From the NCBI GenBank assembly GCA_937915335.1, contig CALDLZ010000147.1, positions 1 through 13,530 of the forward strand: a DNA stretch of 13,530 bases, given 5' to 3'. Position 1 is the first letter of the stretch, and each line of letters begins with the position of its first letter. The DNA comes from an uncultured Faecalibacterium sp. Its GTDB lineage: Bacteria; Bacillota; Clostridia; Oscillospirales; Ruminococcaceae. Under the pieces are notes generated by a model. That model was given only the letters and a program-made list of their open reading frames with translations, was not told the origin of the DNA and did no database searches. Both the position numbers and the translations under genes were made by a program. Below are positions 6,269 to 12,880 of this stretch, piece after piece.

Positions 6269-6526
6269 ATGGTTGAAACGATCCTGAAAGTGAACGGTAT
6301 GATGTGCGGTATGTGCGAGAGCCACATCAACGAAGTGGTGCGCAAGAACGCACAGGTGAATAAAGTGACTTCTTCTCACACCAAGGGCGAGACGGTGATC
6401 GTCTCCGAGGAGCCTGTGGATGTGGAAAAGCTGAAGGCCGCCATTGCCGACACGGGCTATACCGTGGTGGGTGTGCAGACCAAGCCCTATGAGAAGAAGG
6501 GCTTCTTCTCGTTCCTGAAAAAGTAA
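6269..6526 (+). CDS. Heavy-metal-associated (HMA) domain protein, metallochaperone-like
   Basis: An 85-residue single-domain protein with the HMA ferredoxin-like fold. The metal-binding motif GMMCGMCESH carries C13 and C16 (CxxC) in the first loop, and the closing beta strand TGYTVVGVQ is where the family has it. The C-terminus is a short basic tail (KKGFFSFLKK). The start at 6269 is favoured because GGAGGG at 6256-6261 lies 7 nt upstream; the in-frame ATG at 6254 overlaps that site. HMA domains bind Cu(I), Zn(II) and similar ions and pass them to P-type ATPases or sensors, but none is encoded next to it. Similar small proteins are common in gut clostridia, and my recollection is that some sit near ferrous-iron uptake genes. 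The metal is not determinable here. Confidence 0.9.
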   Translation: MVETILKVNGMMCGMCESHINEVVRKNAQVNKVTSSHTKGETVIVSEEPVDVEKLKAAIADTGYTVVGVQTKPYEKKGFFSFLKK

Positions 6527-6527
6527 C

Positions 6528-6552
6528 AGCCCGGCCCCGAATCGGCCCGGCT
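6528..6552 (+). repeat. GC-rich imperfect hairpin between HMA and oxidoreductase genes
   Basis: AGCCCGGCC and GGCCCGGCT can pair with one C-C mismatch around a 7-nt loop. No T run follows, so it is unlikely to be a full terminator. It may be a transcript-stabilising or partially terminating hairpin inside an operon. Confidence 0.45.
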
Positions 6553-6581
6553 GATAACACAAAAACAGGAGGTATCTTGTT

Positions 6582-7526
6582 ATGAGGATCTTGGTGTACG
6601 GTGCAGGCGTGCAGGGCTGTGAGCTGGCCCACTGTCTGGCGCAGAACAAGAAGAATGTGGTCACGCTGCTGGCCCGGGGCGAGTGGAAGGATGTTATCGA
6701 CCAGAAGGGCCTGACCATCCGCCACCTGGTCCAGCTGAAAACGACGGTGGATCGAATGCGGACGATCGACACGCTGGCCCCCGACGATGTGTATGACCTC
6801 GTCTTTGTCACGATGCAGGCCGGGCAACTGCCCGATGTGCTGCCCATCCTCAAGGCAAACGGCAGCCAGTACTTCATCTTTGTGGGCAACAACCCCCACG
6901 CCAAAGAGGTGATGCAGGCCATGCAGCGCCCGGCGGATAAGATCGCCTTCGGCTTCCAGAGCAACGGCGGCCGCCGGGAGAACAACCGGGTCATCAGTGC
7001 CCATCTGGGCATCAATATGACCATCGGCGGGGCGACCGCACCGCTGTCTGGTGCCTTCCGTCTGCGGCTGCAGGCTGCCTTTGAGGGCACCCACTATAAG
7101 CTGACCTATTACAGCGATATGGACGAGTGGCTCAAGTGCCACATCGCCTTTATCCTGCCGGTAGCCTATGCCTGCTATGCCGTGGATGGCGAGCTGCCCC
7201 GCACCACGGCGGAACAGCGCAAGCAGATCGTGGATGCCGCCTGGGAGTGCTGTGAGATGCTGAAGGTTGCCGGTGTCCCTGTGAACGATGCCGACAACAC
7301 CGACTGCTACCGGGAGGGCACCAAAAAGCGGAAGCAGACCGACCGGATGGTCTACTGGCTGGCCCAGACCCCGTTGGGCAAGGTGTGCGCCTCTGACCAC
7401 GCCATGCACGCGGTGGGCGAGATGCAGTATCTGGACGAAGCATTCCAGGCCCTGCGTGCTCAGACCCAGGTGCAGATGACGGCCTGGGACGCACTGCGCA
7501 GGTACCTGCCCCAAAAGGAAGGCTGA
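6582..7526 (+). CDS. Ketopantoate reductase (PanE/ApbA) family oxidoreductase
   Basis: A 314-residue NAD(P)-dependent reductase. The N-terminal Rossmann fold has GAGVQG (residues 7-12) for the dinucleotide and R32 in LLARG, usual for NADPH binding. VTMQAGQL and GNNP (103-104) match the positions of the conserved hydroxy/amide-binding region, and K185 in WLKCH is placed like the catalytic lysine. The C-terminal helical domain is typical. The family includes 2-dehydropantoate 2-reductase (coenzyme A synthesis) and relatives with other or unknown substrates; the altered active-site loops (GNNP, and FGFQSNGGRRE in place of the usual glycine-rich stretch) make a true PanE role doubtful. AGGAGG at 6567-6572 lies 9 nt before the ATG. 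The hydrolase gene begins 3 bp after its stop, so the two are translationally coupled. Confidence 0.85.
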   Translation: MRILVYGAGVQGCELAHCLAQNKKNVVTLLARGEWKDVIDQKGLTIRHLVQLKTTVDRMRTIDTLAPDDVYDLVFVTMQAGQLPDVLPILKANGSQYFIFVGNNPHAKEVMQAMQRPADKIAFGFQSNGGRRENNRVISAHLGINMTIGGATAPLSGAFRLRLQAAFEGTHYKLTYYSDMDEWLKCHIAFILPVAYACYAVDGELPRTTAEQRKQIVDAAWECCEMLKVAGVPVNDADNTDCYREGTKKRKQTDRMVYWLAQTPLGKVCASDHAMHAVGEMQYLDEAFQALRAQTQVQMTAWDALRRYLPQKEG

Positions 7527-7529
7527 GCT

Positions 7530-8300
7530 ATGAAAGTGTATTCCTTTGGGTGGGAGGATGCCCCCACTCTGATGCTGCTGCCCGGTACCTGGTGTCACTG
7601 GAAGGGCAATTTTGAGCGGGTGCTGCCCCTGCTGGAGCCGGATTTCCATGTTCTCATCGTCTCCTATGATGGCTTCGACGAGACGGAGCCGGAGACTACC
7701 TTCCCGACGATGGAACAGGAGGTGCTCCAGATCGAGGGCTACATCAAGGCGAAATGCGGCGGACATCTCCATGCCGCTTATGGCTGCAGCTTGGGCGGCA
7801 GCTTTGTGGGCCTGCTGGCCGCACGCCAGAATATCCGGCTGGATATCGGTATTCTGGGCAGCTCGGACCTCGACCAGTCCACGCCCGTCAAGGCGCGTCT
7901 GATGACCGATCTGCTGGCCCCGCTGGTCTACCCGGTGGTGACAGAGGGCAAATTTAAGCTGGGCCTGCTCAACCGCCGGATGGAAAAGCGAATGCTGGAG
8001 CAGCCGGCCTATGTCGGTGCGTTCATGCAGATGTTCGGCGGTGCGCGGCCTTACGTCAGCCTGAAAAGCTGCAAGAATCAGTTCTACTCCGACCTCGTCA
8101 CCCCACTGCCGGATGGACTGGACACCGAGACCGAGATCCATGTGTTCTACGCCCTGAAAATGGGCGAGCAGTACCGGGCACGATATTTCCAGCATTTCAA
8201 GAACCCCAGTATCCACGAGCAGGACCAGCAGCACGAGGAGCTGCTGGTCTGCTATCCGGAGGAGTGGGCTAAGCTGGTCAAGGAGATCTGCCTGAAATAA
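7530..8300 (+). CDS. Alpha/beta-hydrolase fold protein
   Basis: A 256-residue alpha/beta hydrolase. The first strand ends in LMLLPGTWCHWKGNF, where the PGTW segment supplies the usual oxyanion loop. The nucleophile elbow is YGCSLGGS with S87 (GxSxGG). The catalytic His is probably H235 in the C-terminal QQHEELLVCYPEEW segment, and the acid cannot be assigned with confidence. There is no signal peptide, so it should be cytosolic. It begins 3 bp after the oxidoreductase stop, and AAGGAAGG at 7515-7522 serves as ribosome site inside the end of that gene. Coupling to a reductase suggests sequential action on one substrate (inference). It could be an esterase, thioesterase or C-C hydrolase. A terminator follows. 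Confidence 0.85.
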   Translation: MKVYSFGWEDAPTLMLLPGTWCHWKGNFERVLPLLEPDFHVLIVSYDGFDETEPETTFPTMEQEVLQIEGYIKAKCGGHLHAAYGCSLGGSFVGLLAARQNIRLDIGILGSSDLDQSTPVKARLMTDLLAPLVYPVVTEGKFKLGLLNRRMEKRMLEQPAYVGAFMQMFGGARPYVSLKSCKNQFYSDLVTPLPDGLDTETEIHVFYALKMGEQYRARYFQHFKNPSIHEQDQQHEELLVCYPEEWAKLVKEICLK

Positions 8301-8309
8301 GAAAAGTGA

Positions 8310-8349
8310 AAAAAGCACCTGTCGGTTTTGCCGCTGACAAGTGCTTTTT
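8310..8349. terminator. Bidirectional intrinsic terminator between hydrolase and helicase genes
   Basis: AAAAAGCAC and GTGCTTTTT pair. Across one mismatch TGTC/GACA continues the stem, with a GGTTTTGCCGCT loop. A and T runs on opposite sides allow function on both strands, serving the + strand hydrolase (stop at 8300) and the - strand helicase (stop at 8366). Confidence 0.85.
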
Positions 8350-8365
8350 GTTTGTTTTATTTGTT

Positions 8366-10858
8366 CTACTTCCAGAAGGCGGCAAGCTGCTGCTCCAGCT
8401 CTGCGGTACTGCGCAGATATTGCAGCTGGTGCCAGTGGCGGGGGAACAGACGGGTGTACTCGGCGCAGGCAAAGCGGTCATCCAGCAGCAGCACCACGCC
8501 CTTGTCCTCCTGGGTGCGGATGACCCGCCCGGCGGCCTGCAGCACCTTGTTCATCCCCGGGAAGCGGTAGGCGTAATCGAAGCCGGTGCCGCTGGCCTCA
8601 TCATAGTAACGGCGGAGGATTTCCTGGCGGGGGTTCACCTGAGGTAAGCCCACCCCCACGATGGCGCACCCGATGAGCCGGTCGCCCACCAGATCGACCC
8701 CCTCGCCGAAGATGCCGCCCATGACTCCGAAGCCCAGCAGAGTGCTGGCGGGGTTTGGGCTGAACCGTTCCAGAAACGCCGCCCGGGCCGCGTCGTCCAG
8801 ACCACTTTCCTGAGCCAGCGTTTCAATGTCCGGGTAGCGGGCGGTGAAATCCTCGTGCACCTGCCGCAGATAGGCATAGCTGGGGAAGAAGGCGAGGTAA
8901 TTGCCGGTTTTGGCCCGGGCCAGCGCGGCCAGTGCATCTGAGACGGCCTGCACGCTGGCATCCCGGTCCCGGTAGCGGGTGGAGATGCCGGGCAGGCAGT
9001 AGAGCCCCAGGTGCTCGGGTGGGAAGGGGCTTTCCAGCGCCACGGCCCGGGCATCGGCACAGCCCAGTACGGCGCGGTAATAACCCGGTGGGGTGAGTGT
9101 TGCACTGAACAGCGCCGCCGCGCGCCCGGCGGCAAGGCTGGTATCCACAAAGGGGGCGGGGTCAAGACAGAGCAGCTCCCATTCCAGCTCGCTGCCCCGG
9201 GCCGTCAGCTGGGTGACAAAATGCTCGTCATAACGTTCAGCCGCCCGGGTGATGTCCTGCACCGCAAAATAGAGGTCCAGCAGCTGGGCGTGTGCATCGG
9301 CATCCGGGTTGGCTTCCAGCCAGTCCTGCAGGGAGGGCAGCAGGCTGAACAGTGGTTTGAGCAGCTCTTTGGGCAGCTCCCGCAAAAATACTGTGCCGTC
9401 CTGCGCCAGCAGAGGCTCAGGTAAGGTGAAAGCGGGCTCTGCGGGCTCGGCATCCAGCAAACTGGTCTGCCGGGCCTGCTCCTCGGCAGTGTCCGGCAGG
9501 GCGGTGCCCCGGCGGGGTGCCAGCTTTGCCACAGCCCGCCGGGCTTCGAGAAAGCGCTTGTCTGCCTTGGCAAGTGCGGTTTTCAGGCTGCTTTTGCCCC
9601 GGCCGATGGCCCGTCTGGTTTCAGTCAGGCTGCTCTTGCAGAACCGTGCCGAATACATGGCCCGGGCCCGGTCAGGCAGATTGTGGGCCTCGTCGATGAG
9701 GAAGAGGTAATCGCCCGCCGCGTCGAAGAACCGCCGCAGGTGCACGGTGGGGTCGAACAGATAGTTGTAGTCCCCGATGACCACATCACACCACTCGCTC
9801 AGGTCAAGCCCCAACTCAAAGGGGCAGACGGTGTGCTTCCGGGCGGTCTCGGCCAGGATGGCCCGGTCAAAGGTGCCGGCGCTGTCCAGCAGGTCAGCCA
9901 GCGCATCCTTCAGACGTTCGTAGTAACCGTTGGCATAGGGGCAGCTTTCCGGCAGGCAGGCGGGATGACCCTCGGAATCCTTACACAGGCAGGCCTTATC
10001 CTTGGCCGAAAGCGTCACACTGCGCAGAACAAGGGCCGGGTCTGCCGCCCGCAGGCGGGTCAGCGCATCCTCAGCGGCGGCCCGGGTCGTGTTGCGGGCA
10101 GTCAGGTAGAAAATTTTCTCGCCCTTGCCCTCGCCCATGGCTTTCAGTGCGGGAAAGAGGGCGCTCATGGTTTTGCCGATACCGGTGGGGGCCTGACAGA
10201 ACAGCCGGGCACCGCCCTTGCGCTCGGTTTTGCCCGCTGTGCAGGCACGGTAGATTTCCCCGGCAAGGGCCCGCTGGCCGGGCCGGTAGGCCGGGAACGG
10301 GAATTTCAGCGTCCGAAGGCTCTGGTTCCGGGCCTCCACCCAGTCCAGCTGCCGCCGGGCCCAGGGCAGGTACTGCTGTAACAGCCCCTGCAGGAAGGTG
10401 TCCAGCTCGGTGGCGGTGAAGTGCCGGACATAGCGGATGATCTCCTCCGTGTCGATCTGGGAATAGGTCAGCCGAACGTCGATTTTTTCAAGGGCCCGCT
10501 GTTCTGCGTAGATGGCCCCATACACCATGCCCTGCGCCCAGTGGCAGGGATTCATATTTTCGGTGATGGCATCCGTGGGCACGGCAGTGGTCTTGATCTC
10601 GTCAATGACCACGGTGCCGTCCTCGTCGGTGAAGATGCCATCGGCCCGGCCTTCGATGGTGAACCCAATGCCCTCCACCATTCGCTCTGTCGTGAGGAAT
10701 ACCTCGGCGGCATAGCCCTCGCCCGCCGCCTTTTGCAGTTTGCGGTGGATGCGCGCACCCTCGTTGGCCCGGTCGAAGCCGGTAAAGCGGCTGTCGATGC
10801 TGCCGGTGCGGAGCAGAAACTCCACCAGCTCCCGGACAGACAGACGGATGGTCGGCAT
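8366..10858 (-). CDS. RecB-type nuclease fused to DinG/XPD-type Fe-S DNA helicase
   Basis: An 830-residue two-part enzyme. The N-terminal domain has the RecB-family nuclease motifs in order: EGARIHRKLQ (H38), EGRADG (D73), DEIK (E87, K89) and QGMVY (Q109, Y113). A superfamily 2 helicase follows: Walker A APTGIGKT (223-230), a cysteine cluster (C290, C292, C301, C306, C345) placed like the 4Fe-4S ligands of XPD/DinG, LIDEAHN (DEAH 389-392), then AALFSATLTPPG, FGEGVDLVGDRL and QAAGRVIRT (motif VI). XPD/DinG enzymes unwind DNA 5' to 3'. ATG at 10858 is preferred over GTG at 10867 because GGAAG (10867-10871) is correctly spaced only for the ATG. The P-loop ATPase gene ends 27 bp upstream on the same strand, so both are probably one transcript. 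The likely role is DNA repair or defence; the substrate is unknown. Confidence 0.92.
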   Translation of the reverse strand: MPTIRLSVRELVEFLLRTGSIDSRFTGFDRANEGARIHRKLQKAAGEGYAAEVFLTTERMVEGIGFTIEGRADGIFTDEDGTVVIDEIKTTAVPTDAITENMNPCHWAQGMVYGAIYAEQRALEKIDVRLTYSQIDTEEIIRYVRHFTATELDTFLQGLLQQYLPWARRQLDWVEARNQSLRTLKFPFPAYRPGQRALAGEIYRACTAGKTERKGGARLFCQAPTGIGKTMSALFPALKAMGEGKGEKIFYLTARNTTRAAAEDALTRLRAADPALVLRSVTLSAKDKACLCKDSEGHPACLPESCPYANGYYERLKDALADLLDSAGTFDRAILAETARKHTVCPFELGLDLSEWCDVVIGDYNYLFDPTVHLRRFFDAAGDYLFLIDEAHNLPDRARAMYSARFCKSSLTETRRAIGRGKSSLKTALAKADKRFLEARRAVAKLAPRRGTALPDTAEEQARQTSLLDAEPAEPAFTLPEPLLAQDGTVFLRELPKELLKPLFSLLPSLQDWLEANPDADAHAQLLDLYFAVQDITRAAERYDEHFVTQLTARGSELEWELLCLDPAPFVDTSLAAGRAAALFSATLTPPGYYRAVLGCADARAVALESPFPPEHLGLYCLPGISTRYRDRDASVQAVSDALAALARAKTGNYLAFFPSYAYLRQVHEDFTARYPDIETLAQESGLDDAARAAFLERFSPNPASTLLGFGVMGGIFGEGVDLVGDRLIGCAIVGVGLPQVNPRQEILRRYYDEASGTGFDYAYRFPGMNKVLQAAGRVIRTQEDKGVVLLLDDRFACAEYTRLFPRHWHQLQYLRSTAELEQQLAAFWK

Positions 10859-10885
10859 TGGATTCACTTCCTTTCAGAACTACGT

Positions 10886-11968
10886 TTACCCTAGCAGTAA
10901 CTTTTGGCAATTATTGGTGATGCGTTCCACTTCCTTAAAATCAACGGCGGCCCGATAATACATTTCCAACTCATCATGGCAGCTCTTGGCCTGAGCCATC
11001 AGGGCCACGGCCTGGTCGACGAGCTCGGCGGCGGCGCGCTCGTTAAAGCGCAGGCGTGCCCGATAGCCGGACAGATTTTCCCGGTCCACAAAGCGGGTAC
11101 AGCGTACCGCCTGAACGCCGGGCAGCTGGACAGGATGCCAGCGGTTATCGGTCAGGAAGGCCAGCCGCAGGGCCGGGATGAAGATGTGGTCGATCTGATC
11201 CTCCGGGTGCATGGCGCAGGGGCAGGTGATGATATGGTAGCCCCGGGCCAGCGCTTCGGCACGAATGAGCTCCAGCAGCAGGCGGGAGACAGCCCCGTAG
11301 TCATCCCGGAACACCACATACTTGTCGGCCAGCGCCTCCACGGTGCCCCGGTAGAATACCATCCCCTTGGGGGTGATGGCAGAGAGCAGGCGCAGCTCCT
11401 CGCTGGCGGTGTCCTCGGTGCGGGGGAGCAGCCGGGTACAGAGCCGCTTGACGTAGCGGCGCACCTTCTCAAAGTTGGCACTGCAGGCTTCGGCCCGCCG
11501 GCTGTCCAGCATCAGGCTGCCCGCCGACGCGATATACCGTGCCGCCCGGCCCCGCAGAGCAGCGTTTCGGGCAAACAGCGCTTTGATTTCGTCCCGGCGG
11601 GGAGCCAGCTTCTCGGCGCTGATGGTGTGGTACAGGCTTATCACCAGTTCATCGGCTCCGGGGGCATCCGGCTCCACCACATGGGGCGCGGTGGCATCGA
11701 TGATGGCACGCTTCTGGTCGAGGAAGATGACCCCGTCCAGACTATCCGGGTCGCTGGCACAATGGATCTTCTCAACGCGCTGGCCCTGCTGCTCGGCGGC
11801 CTGGGCCAGATGTTTCATCAGGGTGGATTTGCCGCACCCCGGCCCGCTTTTGATGAGCAGCATCTGCATCCCGGGTTCCCGCCGCAGGGGCTCGAAATAG
11901 CCCTTGAACCCCGCCGGTGTGGTGGCTCCAAGGAAAAAATCGACAGAATGGCTTCGCACAGCTTCCAT
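10886..11968 (-). CDS. Uncharacterised two-repeat P-loop ATPase (PRK06851-like)
   Basis: A 360-residue protein that I match from memory to an uncharacterised Firmicutes ATPase family. Residues 14-100 hold GATTPAG, a perfect Walker A GPGCGKST (42-49), HCASDPDSLDGV and ATAPHVVEP. Residues 196-280 repeat this order: SAITPKG, RDDYGAVSRL where the P-loop should be, ITCPCAMHPEDQIDHI and LTDNRWHPVQLP. The second copy has lost the glycines and lysine of Walker A and cannot bind nucleotide in the same way. A helical segment (about 115-185) joins the halves. The start at ATG 11968 has GAGG 8 nt upstream; GTG at 11977 would overlap that site. The helicase follows after 27 bp, suggesting shared use. Function in the family is not established to my knowledge. 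Confidence 0.82.
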   Translation of the reverse strand: MEAVRSHSVDFFLGATTPAGFKGYFEPLRREPGMQMLLIKSGPGCGKSTLMKHLAQAAEQQGQRVEKIHCASDPDSLDGVIFLDQKRAIIDATAPHVVEPDAPGADELVISLYHTISAEKLAPRRDEIKALFARNAALRGRAARYIASAGSLMLDSRRAEACSANFEKVRRYVKRLCTRLLPRTEDTASEELRLLSAITPKGMVFYRGTVEALADKYVVFRDDYGAVSRLLLELIRAEALARGYHIITCPCAMHPEDQIDHIFIPALRLAFLTDNRWHPVQLPGVQAVRCTRFVDRENLSGYRARLRFNERAAAELVDQAVALMAQAKSCHDELEMYYRAAVDFKEVERITNNCQKLLLG

Positions 11969-11979
11969 AATAAACACCT

Positions 11980-12007
11980 CACTTTTGCTTTAGAGTATGC
12001 AAAAGTG
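11980..12007. promoter_or_regulatory. Perfect 9-bp inverted repeat before the P-loop ATPase gene
   Basis: CACTTTTGC and GCAAAAGTG flank a 10-bp AT-rich centre (TTTAGAGTAT). On the - strand the second arm runs into the GAGG ribosome site, so it could be an operator or a hairpin that limits ribosome access. A CATACT hexamer inside the centre is a possible weak -10. Confidence 0.5.
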
Positions 12008-12019
12008 AAAGGGGATGAT

Positions 12020-12038
12020 ACTCAGTCGGGTGCTGAGT
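12020..12038. repeat. Short inverted repeat ACTCAG-N7-CTGAGT
   Basis: A perfect 6-bp inverted repeat in the gap between glycosylase and ATPase genes. It has no T run on either side, so it is not a terminator. It is the middle one of several consecutive dyads in this 148-bp gap. Confidence 0.4.
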
Positions 12039-12055
12039 TATGTGCTGCAAGCTTT

Positions 12056-12115
12056 CTGTTATGCCAAGGGCCCCACGACTAGGGGGGCTGTCGCCGCAGG
12101 CGACTGAGGGGTTGA
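12056..12115 (-). repeat. REP-like double-hairpin element (Faecalibacterium-type dispersed repeat)
   Basis: On the - strand this unit reads CAACCCCTCAG, then a perfect GTCGCC-TGC-GGCGAC hairpin (12090-12104), then a GCCCC...GGGGC hairpin (12070-12088), and ends in CCTTGGCATAACAG. The order CCCTCAG, stem, CAGC, second stem, CCTTTGGCA resembles a short palindromic element that I recall as abundant between genes in Faecalibacterium genomes. It lies 1 bp after the glycosylase stop. It may act as a weak terminator or be a non-autonomous mobile repeat. Copy number cannot be seen in this window. Confidence 0.6.
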
Positions 12116-12116
12116 T

Positions 12117-12683
12117 TTAATAAGTGTGCTCGCACACCTCGTGGATCTTCTCCCGCAGCGCCACAAAGTCCGCAAAGGCGGCGGGCTTGTTCTGCGCCTG
12201 CCGGAGCAGGGCGGCGGGATGGAAGGTGCCCATGAACCACACGCCGTTCTTTTCAATAAACGTGCCGTGCTCTTTGGTCACGGAGAAGTCGGTGCGGATC
12301 ATCCGCTGGGAGGCGATGCGGCCCAGACAGACCACGATCTTGGGCTGTAACAGCCGGAACTGCTCCCGGAGCCAGGGCATACAGGCTTCGCTCTCGGCGG
12401 GCAGCGGGTCACGGTTCTGGGGTGGGCGGCATTTGACGATGTTGGCGATATAGCAGTTCTGGCCCCGGTCAAGGTCGATGGCGAACAGGTATTTGTCCAG
12501 CAATTGGCCGCTGCGGCCCACAAAGGGCAGGCCCTGCTCGTCCTCGCTCTGGCCTGGGCCCTCGCCCACAAACAGCACCTCGGCGTTCTGCACGCCCTGC
12601 CCGAACACCACGTTGGTGCGGGTGGAGCACAGCTCACACCGGCGGCAGGCAAGGCACTCGGCCTTTAATGTATCCCAATCCAT
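12117..12683 (-). CDS. Family 4 uracil-DNA glycosylase (Fe-S)
   Basis: A 188-residue base-excision repair enzyme that removes uracil from DNA, using the family 4 fold with a structural 4Fe-4S cluster. The cysteine pattern fits: C13 and C16 in CLACRRCELC (C10 and C19 are extra) with C85 and C101 further on. The active-site block VGEGPGQSEDEQGLPFVGR (39-57) and the C-terminal TFHPAALLR (153-161) with its His are the family signatures. The ATG at 12683 is chosen because it begins the conserved MDWDTLKAECLAC region and has an AGGAGA site about 10 nt upstream; the frame stays open to 12839 but would run through both promoters. It is divergent from pta and upstream of the ATPase and helicase genes on the same strand, 148 bp apart. 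Confidence 0.95.
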   Translation of the reverse strand: MDWDTLKAECLACRRCELCSTRTNVVFGQGVQNAEVLFVGEGPGQSEDEQGLPFVGRSGQLLDKYLFAIDLDRGQNCYIANIVKCRPPQNRDPLPAESEACMPWLREQFRLLQPKIVVCLGRIASQRMIRTDFSVTKEHGTFIEKNGVWFMGTFHPAALLRQAQNKPAAFADFVALREKIHEVCEHTY

Positions 12684-12750
12684 AGCGGGTAACTCTCCTC
12701 GAAATTGAAATGATATTTTATTCACAAATTGAAGCGCGTTTTCTTCTAAA

Positions 12751-12779
12751 ATAATAGCACAAAAAGCCAATTTTGTCTT
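12751..12779 (-). promoter_or_regulatory. Probable promoter of the uracil-DNA glycosylase gene
   Basis: On the - strand AAGACA (12774-12779) and TATTAT (12751-12756) are separated by 17 bp in an AT-rich stretch. The -35 match is only partial. It overlaps the -35 box of the divergent pta promoter. Confidence 0.45.
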
Positions 12780-12805
12780 GAACTTTTTGCCGGGTGTGCT
12801 AGAAT
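12778..12805 (+). promoter_or_regulatory. Promoter of pta
   Basis: TTGAAC (12778-12783) and TAGAAT (12800-12805) are separated by 16 bp. The resulting leader of about 70 nt includes the perfect palindrome GCACCCGGGTGC at 12836-12847 before the ribosome site. Confidence 0.7.
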
Positions 12806-12835
12806 AAAAGAGAAAGGCATCCTTGTGTCCAACAG

Positions 12836-12847
12836 GCACCCGGGTGC
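12836..12847. promoter_or_regulatory. Perfect palindrome GCACCCGGGTGC in the pta leader
   Basis: A 12-bp uninterrupted palindrome about 30 bp downstream of the -10 box and 33 bp before the start codon. It could be a repressor site or part of a small hairpin. I do not match it to a known regulator. Confidence 0.3.
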
Positions 12848-12880
12848 GAATATTGGAAAGTAAATTCGGAGGTAATCACA

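Noticed and set aside
6528..6552. A terminator between the HMA and oxidoreductase genes.
   Set aside because: The stem has a central mismatch and no T run follows, so it was listed only as a hairpin and the genes are treated as one likely operon.
6327..8318. A 663-codon open frame on the - strand.
   Set aside because: It is antisense to three recognisable + strand genes, has His/Gln/Leu-rich composition typical of the complement of GC-rich genes, and shows no domain.
10904..12082. A 392-codon open frame on the + strand.
   Set aside because: It is antisense to the P-loop ATPase gene, which has a clear Walker A and ribosome site. There is no recognisable domain in the + frame.
12684..12839. 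A 52-residue extension of the uracil-DNA glycosylase.
   Set aside because: It crosses both divergent promoter regions and has no family similarity. The family domain begins at 12683.
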